This document shows positions 28,530 through 38,078 of a stretch of 64,000 nucleotides of DNA, piece after piece (position 1 is the first letter of the stretch; every line of letters starts with the position of its first letter). The DNA is from Bacteroidales bacterium. GTDB lineage: Bacteria; Bacteroidota; Bacteroidia; Bacteroidales; UBA932. The position numbers and the translations under genes were made by a program. Where the stretch lies: NCBI GenBank assembly GCA_017509685.1, contig JAFWPA010000056.1, positions 62,001 through 126,000 of the forward strand, read 5' to 3'. The notes under the pieces were generated by a model. It had not been told where the DNA came from, did no database searches, and saw only the letters and a list, made by a program, of their open reading frames with translations.

Positions 28530-30095
28530 ATGAAAACTAAATATATCGTACTTGCTTTTCTGACAGCCGTTCTCGCTCTTTCTTCCTGCTCCAAACTGCT
28601 GGATATCCCCCGTAAGGGCGTGATTGACTATGATACCTTCTACAAGACCGACGATGAGATCGAGTCTGCCAATATCACCCTGTACAGCGACGTACGTGGC
28701 TGGTACTACAATGTGATGCTGGTGAAGAACATCCTCTCCGACGACTACTTCTCCGGTGGTGCCGCCCGTGGTGACAACGCCCAGATGGATGCTCTCGGTG
28801 ACTTCGCTTTCAACTCCGAGTCTGAGCAGATTGAAGGCTCCTTCAGCGGATACTATGGCCTGATCTATCACGCCAACGTAATCCTGGGTCACATTAACCC
28901 CGAGCAGAGCAAGGCTGCCGCCCGTGCCGTGGCCGAGGCTCACCTCTTCCGTGGCTGGGCTTACTTCGAACTCACCACCCTTTGGGGCAACCCGCCCATC
29001 GTGGACCACGAACTGGTTCCGTCCGAGTATGCCCAGGGTAACGGTTCCACCGAGGATCTGTGGAAACTGGTTGAAGATGATCTCACCTACGCCATCGAAT
29101 CCGGTGTTCTGGCCGAAAAGTCCAGCCTGAACGACAACACCCAGTGGCGTGCGACCAAGCAGTATGCCCAGGCCCTCCTGGGTAAGGCTTACATCTGGAT
29201 GGCCAGTGAGCTGAAAGACAACAGCTACTATGAGAAGGCTGCCGTTCAGCTGAATGCTGTGGTTAATTCCCAACTGTACGACCTCTTCACCGCTGCTCCT
29301 TACGGCGATATGCGTAACTCCGCGTACAAGATGAACTGCGAAAACCTGTTCGAAAGCATCCGTGTGAACGACCTGGACAACCAGTTCGACAACTTCGACT
29401 TCTACGGTGCTATGGTAGGTTGGCGTGCTTCTTCCGGTGAAATGACCATTCCTGAGGATGTTTGCGCCGCCGGTTGGGGCTTCATGATTCCTAATGAGGA
29501 ACTTCTGGCTGCTTTCAACACTTGGGAAGGTGTTGACAGCTATCGTCGTACGCAGACCATCAAGACCTATGACGAGGTCAAGGCTATGGGTGTTCAGTGG
29601 AACATGCCCACCCTCAACTGCGGTCTCTATAACTGGAAGGGTCGCTTCCTCTCCGACGAAGTTGCTTACTACGGTATGATCAGCACCAAGAACCCTCTGT
29701 GGATGCGTTTCGCCGAGGTTCTCCTCCTGGGCGCCGAAGCTAACCTTCAGGCCGGTCATCCCGATGTGGCTCTTAAGTATATTAACCGTGTTCGCACCCG
29801 CGCCCAGCTGCCTGCTCTCAATGGCGTTACGCTGGACGATATCAAGAAGGAAAAGCGCTGCGAACTCTGCGGTGAAGGTGTCCGCTACCAGGATATCCTC
29901 CGTTGGGGCGACGCCTATGAACTCCTGAAGGATGCGGGTAAGGTTTATCCCGTGATGCAGCCCAATGGTACCTTCGAGTACGTTTCTACCGGCCGTTCCG
30001 TCTATGGTTTCAAGCAGGGTAAGCACGAGCATCTCCCTTATCCTTACACCGAGACCATGCTGAACAAGAACTGCAAGCAGAATCCCAACTATTAA
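28530..30095 (+). CDS. susD: SusD/RagB-family glycan-binding lipoprotein
   Basis: A 521-residue surface lipoprotein (lipobox LALSSC, Cys20) with the SusD fold: the post-lipid segment KLLDIPRKGVIDYDTFYKT, TPR-like helices (AEAHLFRGWAYFELTTLWGNPPIV) and the C-terminal block IKKEKRCELCGEGVRYQDILRWG and HLPYPYTETMLNKN. SusD proteins cap the SusC barrel and deliver the glycan. Its position directly after SusC and before a second surface lipoprotein is the canonical PUL core. The ligand cannot be told from sequence; several Tyr/Trp residues (GWYYN, GYYGLIYH) could line a binding platform. Confidence 0.95.
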   Translation: MKTKYIVLAFLTAVLALSSCSKLLDIPRKGVIDYDTFYKTDDEIESANITLYSDVRGWYYNVMLVKNILSDDYFSGGAARGDNAQMDALGDFAFNSESEQIEGSFSGYYGLIYHANVILGHINPEQSKAAARAVAEAHLFRGWAYFELTTLWGNPPIVDHELVPSEYAQGNGSTEDLWKLVEDDLTYAIESGVLAEKSSLNDNTQWRATKQYAQALLGKAYIWMASELKDNSYYEKAAVQLNAVVNSQLYDLFTAAPYGDMRNSAYKMNCENLFESIRVNDLDNQFDNFDFYGAMVGWRASSGEMTIPEDVCAAGWGFMIPNEELLAAFNTWEGVDSYRRTQTIKTYDEVKAMGVQWNMPTLNCGLYNWKGRFLSDEVAYYGMISTKNPLWMRFAEVLLLGAEANLQAGHPDVALKYINRVRTRAQLPALNGVTLDDIKKEKRCELCGEGVRYQDILRWGDAYELLKDAGKVYPVMQPNGTFEYVSTGRSVYGFKQGKHEHLPYPYTETMLNKNCKQNPNY

Positions 30096-30107
30096 TAGAT
30101 CCGAAAC

Positions 30108-32378
30108 ATGAAAAAAACATTATTATATGGTATGATGGCTGCGGCTTTGGCAATGGTCTCCTGCGTCAAGTCCGAGATGAAGCCGCTGGATCCGCAGAAT
30201 CCCATCTTCCCTGAGGCTACCGTGGTCGATATGACCACCCTCACCGCTTCCGATGCTACCAAGGACGAGGAAGGCCGTCGTGTATTCACTCTGGATCTCA
30301 CCGACGGAACCACTCCCATGCACCTGACACTAATCGGCAGCAAGTACTACCTCACCGCCAACCAGTATACGGAGGCCCTTGAGGCTGTGGCCAAGAACGG
30401 TAACTTCGTACTGGGTAAAACTACCATCGCCGGTAAGAATGTCAAGCAGGGTTACGTCAATGTAGATGTCCTGGAAGAACTTGAAACCGAGACCGGTTGC
30501 GAGAACACTTACAAGATTGCCGCTGTGGTCTTCATGGAGGACGGTACTCCTTTCAAGGCCAACTGGACTGGCAAGATTGCCTATGATAAGGATCCCGTTC
30601 TGGGTCCCCAGTTCCACTACACGGACACCATCGCTCAGGACTGCACCGACGCTGGCGGTACCCTTTATACGGACGTTGAGTCCCATACCCTGGTGCTCAA
30701 TGACCTGGAAGGCAACTTCGCCGCCCAGATCAAGCTCATCCGCTCTGTAGGGGCCAAGGATCTGTCCGGTGAGTACACCGTGGCCGAATATGCCCACGAG
30801 GACTTCACTGCCGGCAACGGCTTTGACATGACTCCTTACGGCTGGCCCGTTGTGATTGGCTCTTACTATCTGGATGCCGATGGTAACAACGTTATCATCG
30901 AACCCGGTGCCAAGATCACCGTGACCAAGGCTGGCGAAGGCGGTTTCTACTCCATCGACGGTGACGGCTTCAGCTTCCTCTGCGCCCCCGAAGGCTACAT
31001 CCCCGGTATCCTTATCTACGATTCCGTAGACACCGTGGCTCAGGACTGCACCGACGCTGAAGGCACCCTCTATGAGGATGTGGAATCCCACACCATCGTA
31101 CTGACCAATGCCGAAGAAGCCACTGTGGCTCAGATTAAACTCGTCCGTGCCGTTGGCACCACCGACCTCACCGGTGTCTACACCGTGGCCGAGTATGCTC
31201 ACGAGGACTTCACTGCCGGTAACGGCTTTGATATGACTCCTTACGGCTGGCCCGTCGTGATTGGTACCTACTACTATGACGAAGAAGGCAACGTGGTCAT
31301 CGTGGAACCTGGTGAGACCATCACCGTGACTTCCGCCGGCCAGGATACCTACAAGTTCGAAGGCTCCACCGGCTGGACCTTCGTGGCCGTGGTCGAAGTT
31401 CCCACTCCCCAGCCCGGTCCTGGTGGCGATGATCCCGTTGAGGCTGCCCTCACCGACTTCCTGTCCCTGACCGACTATAGCGGCTGGGGTGTTAATCTCC
31501 TTGGCGTAGAGCTGGGTACTACCGGCTTCACCTATACTCCTGCTACCTGGACTACTCCTGCCGAGTATCCTGTGGATGGCGCTTATATCAAGTTAGAGGT
31601 TTATTCCGAGAATGGCACCGTCGCTGCCGGCACCTACACTCCCAGTGCCGATCCTAACGCATTGGTTGCCGGTGAGTTCAAGACCGGTTCCCAGAATGGC
31701 GGTACCACGCTCTTCGTAGTTAAGGATGGCTCTGCTACTCCTTACTATGTTGCCGACGGTACCGTGACTGTAGCCAAGGAAGGCGACGTCTACACCATCG
31801 CGGTAACTTCTACCACAGTGACTGCCACCTACGTGGGCAAGCTCTCCGCTGAAGCCGCTTCCGGCATCGTCATCGACGGTGACATGAGTGATTGGGCCGA
31901 TATTGAGGGCGCTGTCAACGAAGAAGGTGCGGCTTATGCCGAGTTCAAGGTAACCAGCGATGCCGACAACATCTATTTCTACGCCCGCAGATCTTCTACC
32001 AAATTCGCCGATCTTTGGAATGGTGGTGGCTATCTGTATTTTGCCTTTGATACCGACAATGACGCAACAACCGGTACCGGTGAAATCTGGGGCAATGGTC
32101 CTTACGAGTGCATCTTCGTGATCTGGCCCTTCGCCGGTTCTTCCGCCGAACCTGCATTTGCTGCAAGCCCTCTGGGTGAAAGCCAGATGAAACCTTCCGG
32201 CAAACTTGACAATTATATCGCAGACGGTGTCTTCGATTCCGCTACGGGTGTTGAACTTGAGTTCTCCATTCCTCGCGCCGATATGCCTGCTCTCCCCGAA
32301 ACGGAAATTTCCATTTTTTCCTGGGGTAACAAGAGCGGTGAGAGCATGAAGAACGTTCCTCTCAAGGTCACTCTGTAA
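30108..32378 (+). CDS. Surface glycan-binding lipoprotein (SusE/F position) with duplicated modules and CBM9-like C-terminus
   Basis: A 756-residue lipoprotein (lipobox MVSC, Cys19) in the SusE/F position. It is built of related beta-sandwich modules: one at about 40-165, two nearly identical ones at about 173-292 and 308-427, and a diverged fourth at about 445-605. A Pro/Gly linker (VPTPQPGPGGDDP) precedes the fourth. The C-terminal domain (about 612-756, IDGDMSDWADIEG and following) has the start typical of CBM9/DOMON-like domains found on sugar-binding proteins. No catalytic motif is visible, so it is best read as a multivalent surface glycan-binding protein. The duplicated Tyr/Trp motif DMTPYGWPVVIG in both copies may be the ligand platform. 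The stop codon overlaps the next start (TAATG). Confidence 0.8.
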   Translation: MKKTLLYGMMAAALAMVSCVKSEMKPLDPQNPIFPEATVVDMTTLTASDATKDEEGRRVFTLDLTDGTTPMHLTLIGSKYYLTANQYTEALEAVAKNGNFVLGKTTIAGKNVKQGYVNVDVLEELETETGCENTYKIAAVVFMEDGTPFKANWTGKIAYDKDPVLGPQFHYTDTIAQDCTDAGGTLYTDVESHTLVLNDLEGNFAAQIKLIRSVGAKDLSGEYTVAEYAHEDFTAGNGFDMTPYGWPVVIGSYYLDADGNNVIIEPGAKITVTKAGEGGFYSIDGDGFSFLCAPEGYIPGILIYDSVDTVAQDCTDAEGTLYEDVESHTIVLTNAEEATVAQIKLVRAVGTTDLTGVYTVAEYAHEDFTAGNGFDMTPYGWPVVIGTYYYDEEGNVVIVEPGETITVTSAGQDTYKFEGSTGWTFVAVVEVPTPQPGPGGDDPVEAALTDFLSLTDYSGWGVNLLGVELGTTGFTYTPATWTTPAEYPVDGAYIKLEVYSENGTVAAGTYTPSADPNALVAGEFKTGSQNGGTTLFVVKDGSATPYYVADGTVTVAKEGDVYTIAVTSTTVTATYVGKLSAEAASGIVIDGDMSDWADIEGAVNEEGAAYAEFKVTSDADNIYFYARRSSTKFADLWNGGGYLYFAFDTDNDATTGTGEIWGNGPYECIFVIWPFAGSSAEPAFAASPLGESQMKPSGKLDNYIADGVFDSATGVELEFSIPRADMPALPETEISIFSWGNKSGESMKNVPLKVTL
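30624..31388 (+). repeat. Tandem intragenic duplication (two units of about 360 bp, period about 405 bp)
   Basis: Within the surface lipoprotein gene, 30624-30983 and 31029-31388 encode near-identical modules sharing AQDCTDA, VESHT, TVAEYAHEDFTAGNG and DMTPYGWPVVIG. Stretches of the DNA are also nearly identical (for example around 30780-30860 and 31185-31265), which points to a recent duplication or ongoing gene conversion. Such repeats can expand or contract by slippage or recombination. Confidence 0.88.
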
Positions 32379-33190
32379 TGAAACGAATCCTTTATATTCT
32401 TGCGCTTGCACTGGGGGCCCTGGCCCTCAGTGCTTGCGGCAAGGATAACACCAACTCTGGTACTGACAAGCCGATAGACATTCTGGATATCCTTAATTCA
32501 GAAGACAAACTCTATCAGGACCTCACCATTACCAGCAAGAACATGGGCCAGAAGATGACTTATTCCGTCTGGCTGCCCAATGGTTATGACGAAACCAAGA
32601 CTTATCCGTTCCTTTACCTGCTGCATGGTTATGAATCCGGTGACCAGGCCCACCTGGACCGCTACTGGGTTCAGAAAGGAAATGCCAATAAAATTGCCAG
32701 CGACTACGTGAAGAACGGCGGTGTTCCCATGATCATCGTAATGCCCAACGGCCTGTCTTCTTTCTACGTCGGCAACTATGAGACCTACTTCGAAGAAGAG
32801 CTCATTCCCTATGTAGAGAAGGCATTCGGCGGTAATGGCAAGCGCGCCATTGCCGGCCTGTCCATGGGCGGTTTCGGTACTACTTATCACGGCTTGAAAT
32901 ATCCTGCCAACTTCCTTTATGCCTATGCCATGAGTCCGGCCGTAATGGCCGATATGAAGAACTATGTGGATGCGCAGGCCGATAAGTCCGTCTTCCCCGG
33001 CTTCACCTTTGAGGTGGGCAACCAGGATACCACCGTGGACAATAACGCCACGCATGAACTGGCCGAATATATGAAGTCCCAGGGTCTCAACGTGGAGTAC
33101 ATCGCCCGCGACGGTATCCACTACTGGGATTTCTGGCAGGAGTGCCTTCCCAAGGCGCTGAAGAAAGTCGGCGAAGCTTTTAGCAAATAA
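32378..33190 (+). CDS. CE1-type esterase lipoprotein (single domain)
   Basis: A 270-residue lipoprotein (lipobox LALSAC, Cys20) of the esterase-D/CE1 alpha/beta-hydrolase group. Visible: YPFLYLLHGYESGD oxyanion region, nucleophile Ser162 in GLSMGG, Asp217 in VGNQDTT and His248 in DGIHYWDFW. It lacks the N-terminal beta-sandwich of its neighbours. CE1 enzymes remove feruloyl, acetyl or related groups from plant cell-wall sugars. The start codon overlaps the stop of the surface lipoprotein gene, so it belongs to the SusCD operon and, being lipidated, may act on the cell surface before uptake. Substrate is inferred from the family only. Confidence 0.87.
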   Translation: MKRILYILALALGALALSACGKDNTNSGTDKPIDILDILNSEDKLYQDLTITSKNMGQKMTYSVWLPNGYDETKTYPFLYLLHGYESGDQAHLDRYWVQKGNANKIASDYVKNGGVPMIIVMPNGLSSFYVGNYETYFEEELIPYVEKAFGGNGKRAIAGLSMGGFGTTYHGLKYPANFLYAYAMSPAVMADMKNYVDAQADKSVFPGFTFEVGNQDTTVDNNATHELAEYMKSQGLNVEYIARDGIHYWDFWQECLPKALKKVGEAFSK

Positions 33191-33208
33191 AAACACAAAA
33201 CACTGATA

Positions 33209-34348
33209 ATGAAACGAATCCTTTCAATCGTAGCGATGACCCTGGCCTTTGCAGCTGCCCTGCAGGCCCAGGAACTCACCAACTTCTCCTTCTGGGGCCA
33301 GAAACCCATCGTTTCCCCGGAAATCCAGAACGACAGCGTGACCTTCCGCCTGAAGGCCGACTATGCCACCGTGGTCAAGCTCAGCGGCTCCTGGATGCCC
33401 AATCCCTGGGGCGGCACCATTGACATGGCCCGCGGCGAGAACAACGTGTGGAGCGTGAAGATTCCGCTTCCCGCCCCCGAAATCTACACCTATAACTTTG
33501 TAGTGGACGGTGTGGCCGTGAACGATCCCCAGAACGTTCTGGTCCAGCGTGACGGCACCCGTTATCTCCCTATGCTCCTGGTTCCCGGCGAGCGCACGGA
33601 GAACTACGGTGAGGCTGTGAAGCAGCACGGCACCGTTTCCCATCCCTGGTATCACAGCGAAATCCTGGGTATGGAGCGCCGCCTCACTGTTTACACTCCT
33701 TACGGTTACGAGCAGAACACCAAGAAGAAATATCCCGTTCTGTACCTCCTGCACGGCGCAGGCGGCGATGAGGAAGCCTGGACCTCCATGGGCCGTGCCG
33801 CCCAGATCCTGGACAACCTCATTGAGAAGGGTCTGGCCGAGCCTATGATTGTGGTGATGCCCAACGGCAACCCCGGTCAGGCTGCTGCCCGCACCCTCAA
33901 CATTGCCGAAAAGCCTTACGACTGGCGCGATCCCGCCAACCGCGACGCTTATGTGAAGAGCCTGTGCACGGAAATCGTTCCTTTCATCGAAAAGAACTAC
34001 CGCGCCATTGCCAAGCCTTCTTCCCGCGCTATCGCCGGTCTGTCTATGGGTGGCGGCCACACCATCAGCGCCTCCATCCTGTATCCGGAGATGTTTGACT
34101 ACATTTGCCCCCTGTCCGCTGCCGGCAGCGCCACTCCCGAGCAGATTGCTGCCCTCAAGAAGGCTGGCGTGAAGCTCTACTTCCTGGCCTGCGGTAACAC
34201 CGACTTCCTGTTCCAGGGCGCCGAAGAAATGCACGCCAAACTGGACGAGCAAGGCCTGGAGCACATCTACTTCGTCTCCGACGGTGGCCACGTGTGGTCC
34301 AACTGGCGCCTCTATCTGAACACCTTCGCCCAGAAACTCTTCAAGTAG
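33209..34348 (+). CDS. CE1 esterase with N-terminal CBM48-like domain (feruloyl/acetyl esterase type)
   Basis: A 379-residue secreted enzyme (signal peptide cut after LQAQ, residue 21). Residues about 25-125 form an E-set/CBM48-like sandwich (VTFRLKADYATVVKLSG, EIYTYNFVVDGV), and 145-379 an esterase domain with HGAGGDEEAW, nucleophile Ser279 (GLSMGG), Asp332 (CGNTD) and His361 (GGHVWSNWR). This architecture is typical of Bacteroidota feruloyl esterases from xylan PULs. It is about two-thirds identical to the next gene, a tandem duplicate. Part of the SusCD operon (18-base gap). The acyl group removed is not determined. Confidence 0.9.
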   Translation: MKRILSIVAMTLAFAAALQAQELTNFSFWGQKPIVSPEIQNDSVTFRLKADYATVVKLSGSWMPNPWGGTIDMARGENNVWSVKIPLPAPEIYTYNFVVDGVAVNDPQNVLVQRDGTRYLPMLLVPGERTENYGEAVKQHGTVSHPWYHSEILGMERRLTVYTPYGYEQNTKKKYPVLYLLHGAGGDEEAWTSMGRAAQILDNLIEKGLAEPMIVVMPNGNPGQAAARTLNIAEKPYDWRDPANRDAYVKSLCTEIVPFIEKNYRAIAKPSSRAIAGLSMGGGHTISASILYPEMFDYICPLSAAGSATPEQIAALKKAGVKLYFLACGNTDFLFQGAEEMHAKLDEQGLEHIYFVSDGGHVWSNWRLYLNTFAQKLFK

Positions 34349-34354
34349 AGCGGT

Positions 34355-35500
34355 ATGAAACGGGTTATTACTTTAATGGCTGCTGCGGCTTTGGCCGTAA
34401 GCAGCCTTTTTGCTCAGGAACTCACCAATTTTGCCTTTGGCAACCGTGGGCCGCGCATCGTTTCTCCTGAGCTGAAGGACGGAAAGGTGACCTTCCGCCT
34501 CAATGCCAACTACGCTACCGTAGTGAAGCTTTCCGGTAACTGGATGCCCAATCCCTGGACCGACACCATTGACATGCAGAAAGGCGAGGGCGGTATCTGG
34601 GAAGTGACCGTGGATGCTCCCACTCCGGAGATTTATACCTATAACTTTATTGTGGACGGTGTGGCCGTGAATGACCCCCTGAACGATAAGGTGCAGCGTG
34701 ACGGCAGCCGTTACCTGAACATGCTGTTCATCCCCGGTGAGCGTTCCGAGAACTACTACGAGGCCAAGCATCACGGCTCCGTGACCACCCGCTGGTACAA
34801 CAGCCCCAGCCTGGGCTACAGCCGCCGTATGGTGGTGTACACCCCTTATGGGTATGAGAATTCCAAGACCAAACTGCCCGTGCTGTATCTGCTGCACGGT
34901 GGTGGCGGCGACGAAGAGGCCTGGACCTCCATGGGCCGTGCTGCCCAGATTCTGGACAACCTCATCGAAAAGGGCCTGGCCAAGCCGATGATTGTGGTGA
35001 TGCCCAACGGCAACCCCAACCAGAAGGCAGCCGGCGTGCTGGGCATCGAAGCCGAACCCATGGACCGTCAGGATCCCAAGTGGCAGAATGCCTATGTAAC
35101 CTCCCTGGTGAAGGAAATCATCCCTTTCATCGACAAGGAGTATCGTACCATTGCCAAGGCTTCGGGCCGCGCCATCGCCGGCCTGTCCATGGGCGGCGGC
35201 CATACCACATCGGCCACTATCCTGTTCCCCGGCACGTTTGACTACATCTGCCCCATGAGCTGCGGTATCCGCGAGAGCGACCACCTGGACGCCGACCTGC
35301 AGGGCATCAAGAAAGCCGGCTACAAGCTGTACTGGATTGGCTGCGGCACGGCCGATTTCGCCTGGCCCGGCACTGAAATCCTGGACCAGGCCCTTACCCG
35401 CAACGGTATGGACCACGTCCTCTTCGCCTCCGACGGCGGTCACGTATGGGCCAACTGGCGCCTGTACCTGAACACCTTCGCCCAGCTGCTCTTCAAGTAG
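34355..35500 (+). CDS. CE1 esterase with N-terminal CBM48-like domain, tandem paralogue
   Basis: A 381-residue paralogue of the preceding gene, with signal peptide (SLFAQ, residue 21), CBM48-like domain (about 25-125) and esterase domain with Ser278 (GLSMGG), Asp334 (CGTAD) and His363 (GGHVWANWR). The two differ mostly around 300-320 and the loop after PNGNP, near the predicted active-site rim, so the duplicates may have split substrate preference. It is the last gene of the plus-strand PUL operon and is followed by a strong bidirectional hairpin at 35524-35553. Confidence 0.9.
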   Translation: MKRVITLMAAAALAVSSLFAQELTNFAFGNRGPRIVSPELKDGKVTFRLNANYATVVKLSGNWMPNPWTDTIDMQKGEGGIWEVTVDAPTPEIYTYNFIVDGVAVNDPLNDKVQRDGSRYLNMLFIPGERSENYYEAKHHGSVTTRWYNSPSLGYSRRMVVYTPYGYENSKTKLPVLYLLHGGGGDEEAWTSMGRAAQILDNLIEKGLAKPMIVVMPNGNPNQKAAGVLGIEAEPMDRQDPKWQNAYVTSLVKEIIPFIDKEYRTIAKASGRAIAGLSMGGGHTTSATILFPGTFDYICPMSCGIRESDHLDADLQGIKKAGYKLYWIGCGTADFAWPGTEILDQALTRNGMDHVLFASDGGHVWANWRLYLNTFAQLLFK

Positions 35501-35523
35501 TTGAGTGACAGATAGTTATGAAT

Positions 35524-35553
35524 AATGGGGTGCACCGGCAGGTGCACCCCATT
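35524..35553. terminator. Bidirectional terminator hairpin between convergent PUL operons
   Basis: AATGGGGTGCACC (35524-35536) pairs perfectly with GGTGCACCCCATT (35541-35553) around a GGCA loop, a 13-base-pair stem. T-rich sequence follows on the plus strand and A-rich precedes it. It sits between the convergent ends at 35500 and 35577, so it can end both operons. Confidence 0.85.
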
Positions 35554-35576
35554 TCTTGTAAAACACAGATTATCAA

Positions 35577-36800
<1,224 letters not shown>

Positions 36801-38075
36801 TTAGAATTGGTTGATCATCCAGTCCATGGGCGAACCCTCGGAGTAGTCGTCCAGGAGGGGTACCCAGCTGAAGTGGGCCATGAAGGGGGAGACACCCCAG
36901 GAGATGAGGTCTTCGTCGCTGTAGATGAGGACCTTGTCCTGCTTGGCGCCCATCCGCTCACGGGCGGCGCTGTAGGCGTAGGTGCTGGCCACCTTGCAAG
37001 TGTTGTCCGTGGCGGCGTGCACAAAGTACATGGGGAGCTTCACGAAAGCATCGATATCCATAGGGGAAAGGACCATGTTGTTGCCGTCCCACTTGTATAC
37101 GCACTTGCCTTTCCAAACCTTTTCCACATCCTTGGAGTACTGGCCGGGATATTTCTCGTCCACCTTGTGGACGGGGACGATGGGATCCATGGCGCAGCAG
37201 GGGATAGCGGCCTTGAAGCGGTTTGCGAACTGCATCATAAAGCGCATGGTGCAGCCGCCGCCGGAGGAGGCGCCGGCGCAGAAGAGCCGGTTGCCGTCTA
37301 CGGTACCATCGGCAATCAAAGTGTCGATGAAGGCCATCTGGAGGGCGTTGTTGCGGTCGATGAGCTCAATCTTCTCCGGATAGAGGGAGGCGCTGTAGGA
37401 GTAGTTGGGGTTGGCCAGGGCGAAGACCAGGGCGGCGCAGGGAACGCCCTGGGAAGCCAGGGACACCAGGCAGCGGTTGGCGGTGGCCACCGTCATCATA
37501 TCCTTGTCGTATTCGCCGCCGCCAATCTGCCAAACCAGAAGGGGAACGTTCTTGATTACGTTGCCATCGGCGTCCTTGGGCAGGTGCAGCATATACTCGC
37601 GGGTGAGACCGGCGAAGCTGAACTCTCCGTGGATGCAGTCTTCCAGCACGGCGATGTGTTCATCGGCCACGTTGTCGGGCGTGACGTTGAGAGTAGAATC
37701 GGCCAGGCAGTGCAGTTCCCAGGGGACGCGCTTGAAGAATCCTTCCATCTTGCCGGCCTTGTTGAAGGGCTTGGCCTCGATGCGCAGGACGTTTCCTTGG
37801 GCCGATACGACGATTTCGTCGTCCTCATAGGGCTCGGAGGGTTTTCCCGTGGCGGCGTCGATGAAAGCGCCGGAGACGTTGTTCACCAGGTCGAAATCGG
37901 CGGCCGTGAGTCCCTTGATGGAACGGGGATTGGCCACGGTGATTTCAATGGCGTCTACCAGCACGCCGTAGTCGCCTACTTCGCTGAAGATTTCCACCTT
38001 CTCTACCTGAGCGGAAGGTTTGGGGCCGCAGGCTGCCACCAGCAGGGCGGCCCCGATAACCAATGCTTTTTTCAT
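36801..38075 (-). CDS. Alpha/beta-hydrolase lipoprotein, PHB-depolymerase/CE1-like esterase
   Basis: A 424-residue lipoprotein (lipobox LLVAAC, Cys16). An N-terminal beta-rich region (about 25-145, VEKVEIFSEVGDYGVLVDAIEITV) precedes an esterase domain with nucleophile Ser270 in GASSGGG, Asp357 in ATDNTC and His401 in AHFSW. The layout resembles Bacteroidota "alpha/beta hydrolase" esterases related to polyhydroxybutyrate depolymerase and CE1. The GxSxG environment differs from the GLSMGG group, so it is a separate lineage from its CE1 neighbours. It lies in the operon between a CE1 esterase and a GH3 gene with 12- and 3-base gaps. Function beyond ester hydrolysis is not predictable. Confidence 0.78.
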   Translation of the reverse strand: MKKALVIGAALLVAACGPKPSAQVEKVEIFSEVGDYGVLVDAIEITVANPRSIKGLTAADFDLVNNVSGAFIDAATGKPSEPYEDDEIVVSAQGNVLRIEAKPFNKAGKMEGFFKRVPWELHCLADSTLNVTPDNVADEHIAVLEDCIHGEFSFAGLTREYMLHLPKDADGNVIKNVPLLVWQIGGGEYDKDMMTVATANRCLVSLASQGVPCAALVFALANPNYSYSASLYPEKIELIDRNNALQMAFIDTLIADGTVDGNRLFCAGASSGGGCTMRFMMQFANRFKAAIPCCAMDPIVPVHKVDEKYPGQYSKDVEKVWKGKCVYKWDGNNMVLSPMDIDAFVKLPMYFVHAATDNTCKVASTYAYSAARERMGAKQDKVLIYSDEDLISWGVSPFMAHFSWVPLLDDYSEGSPMDWMINQF

Positions 38076-38078
38076 AGC

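Noticed and set aside
25335..30032. Long minus-strand open frame opposite SusC and SusD
   Set aside because: Antisense shadow: the SusC/SusD proteins on the plus strand are unmistakable, and the antisense product has no domain or signal.
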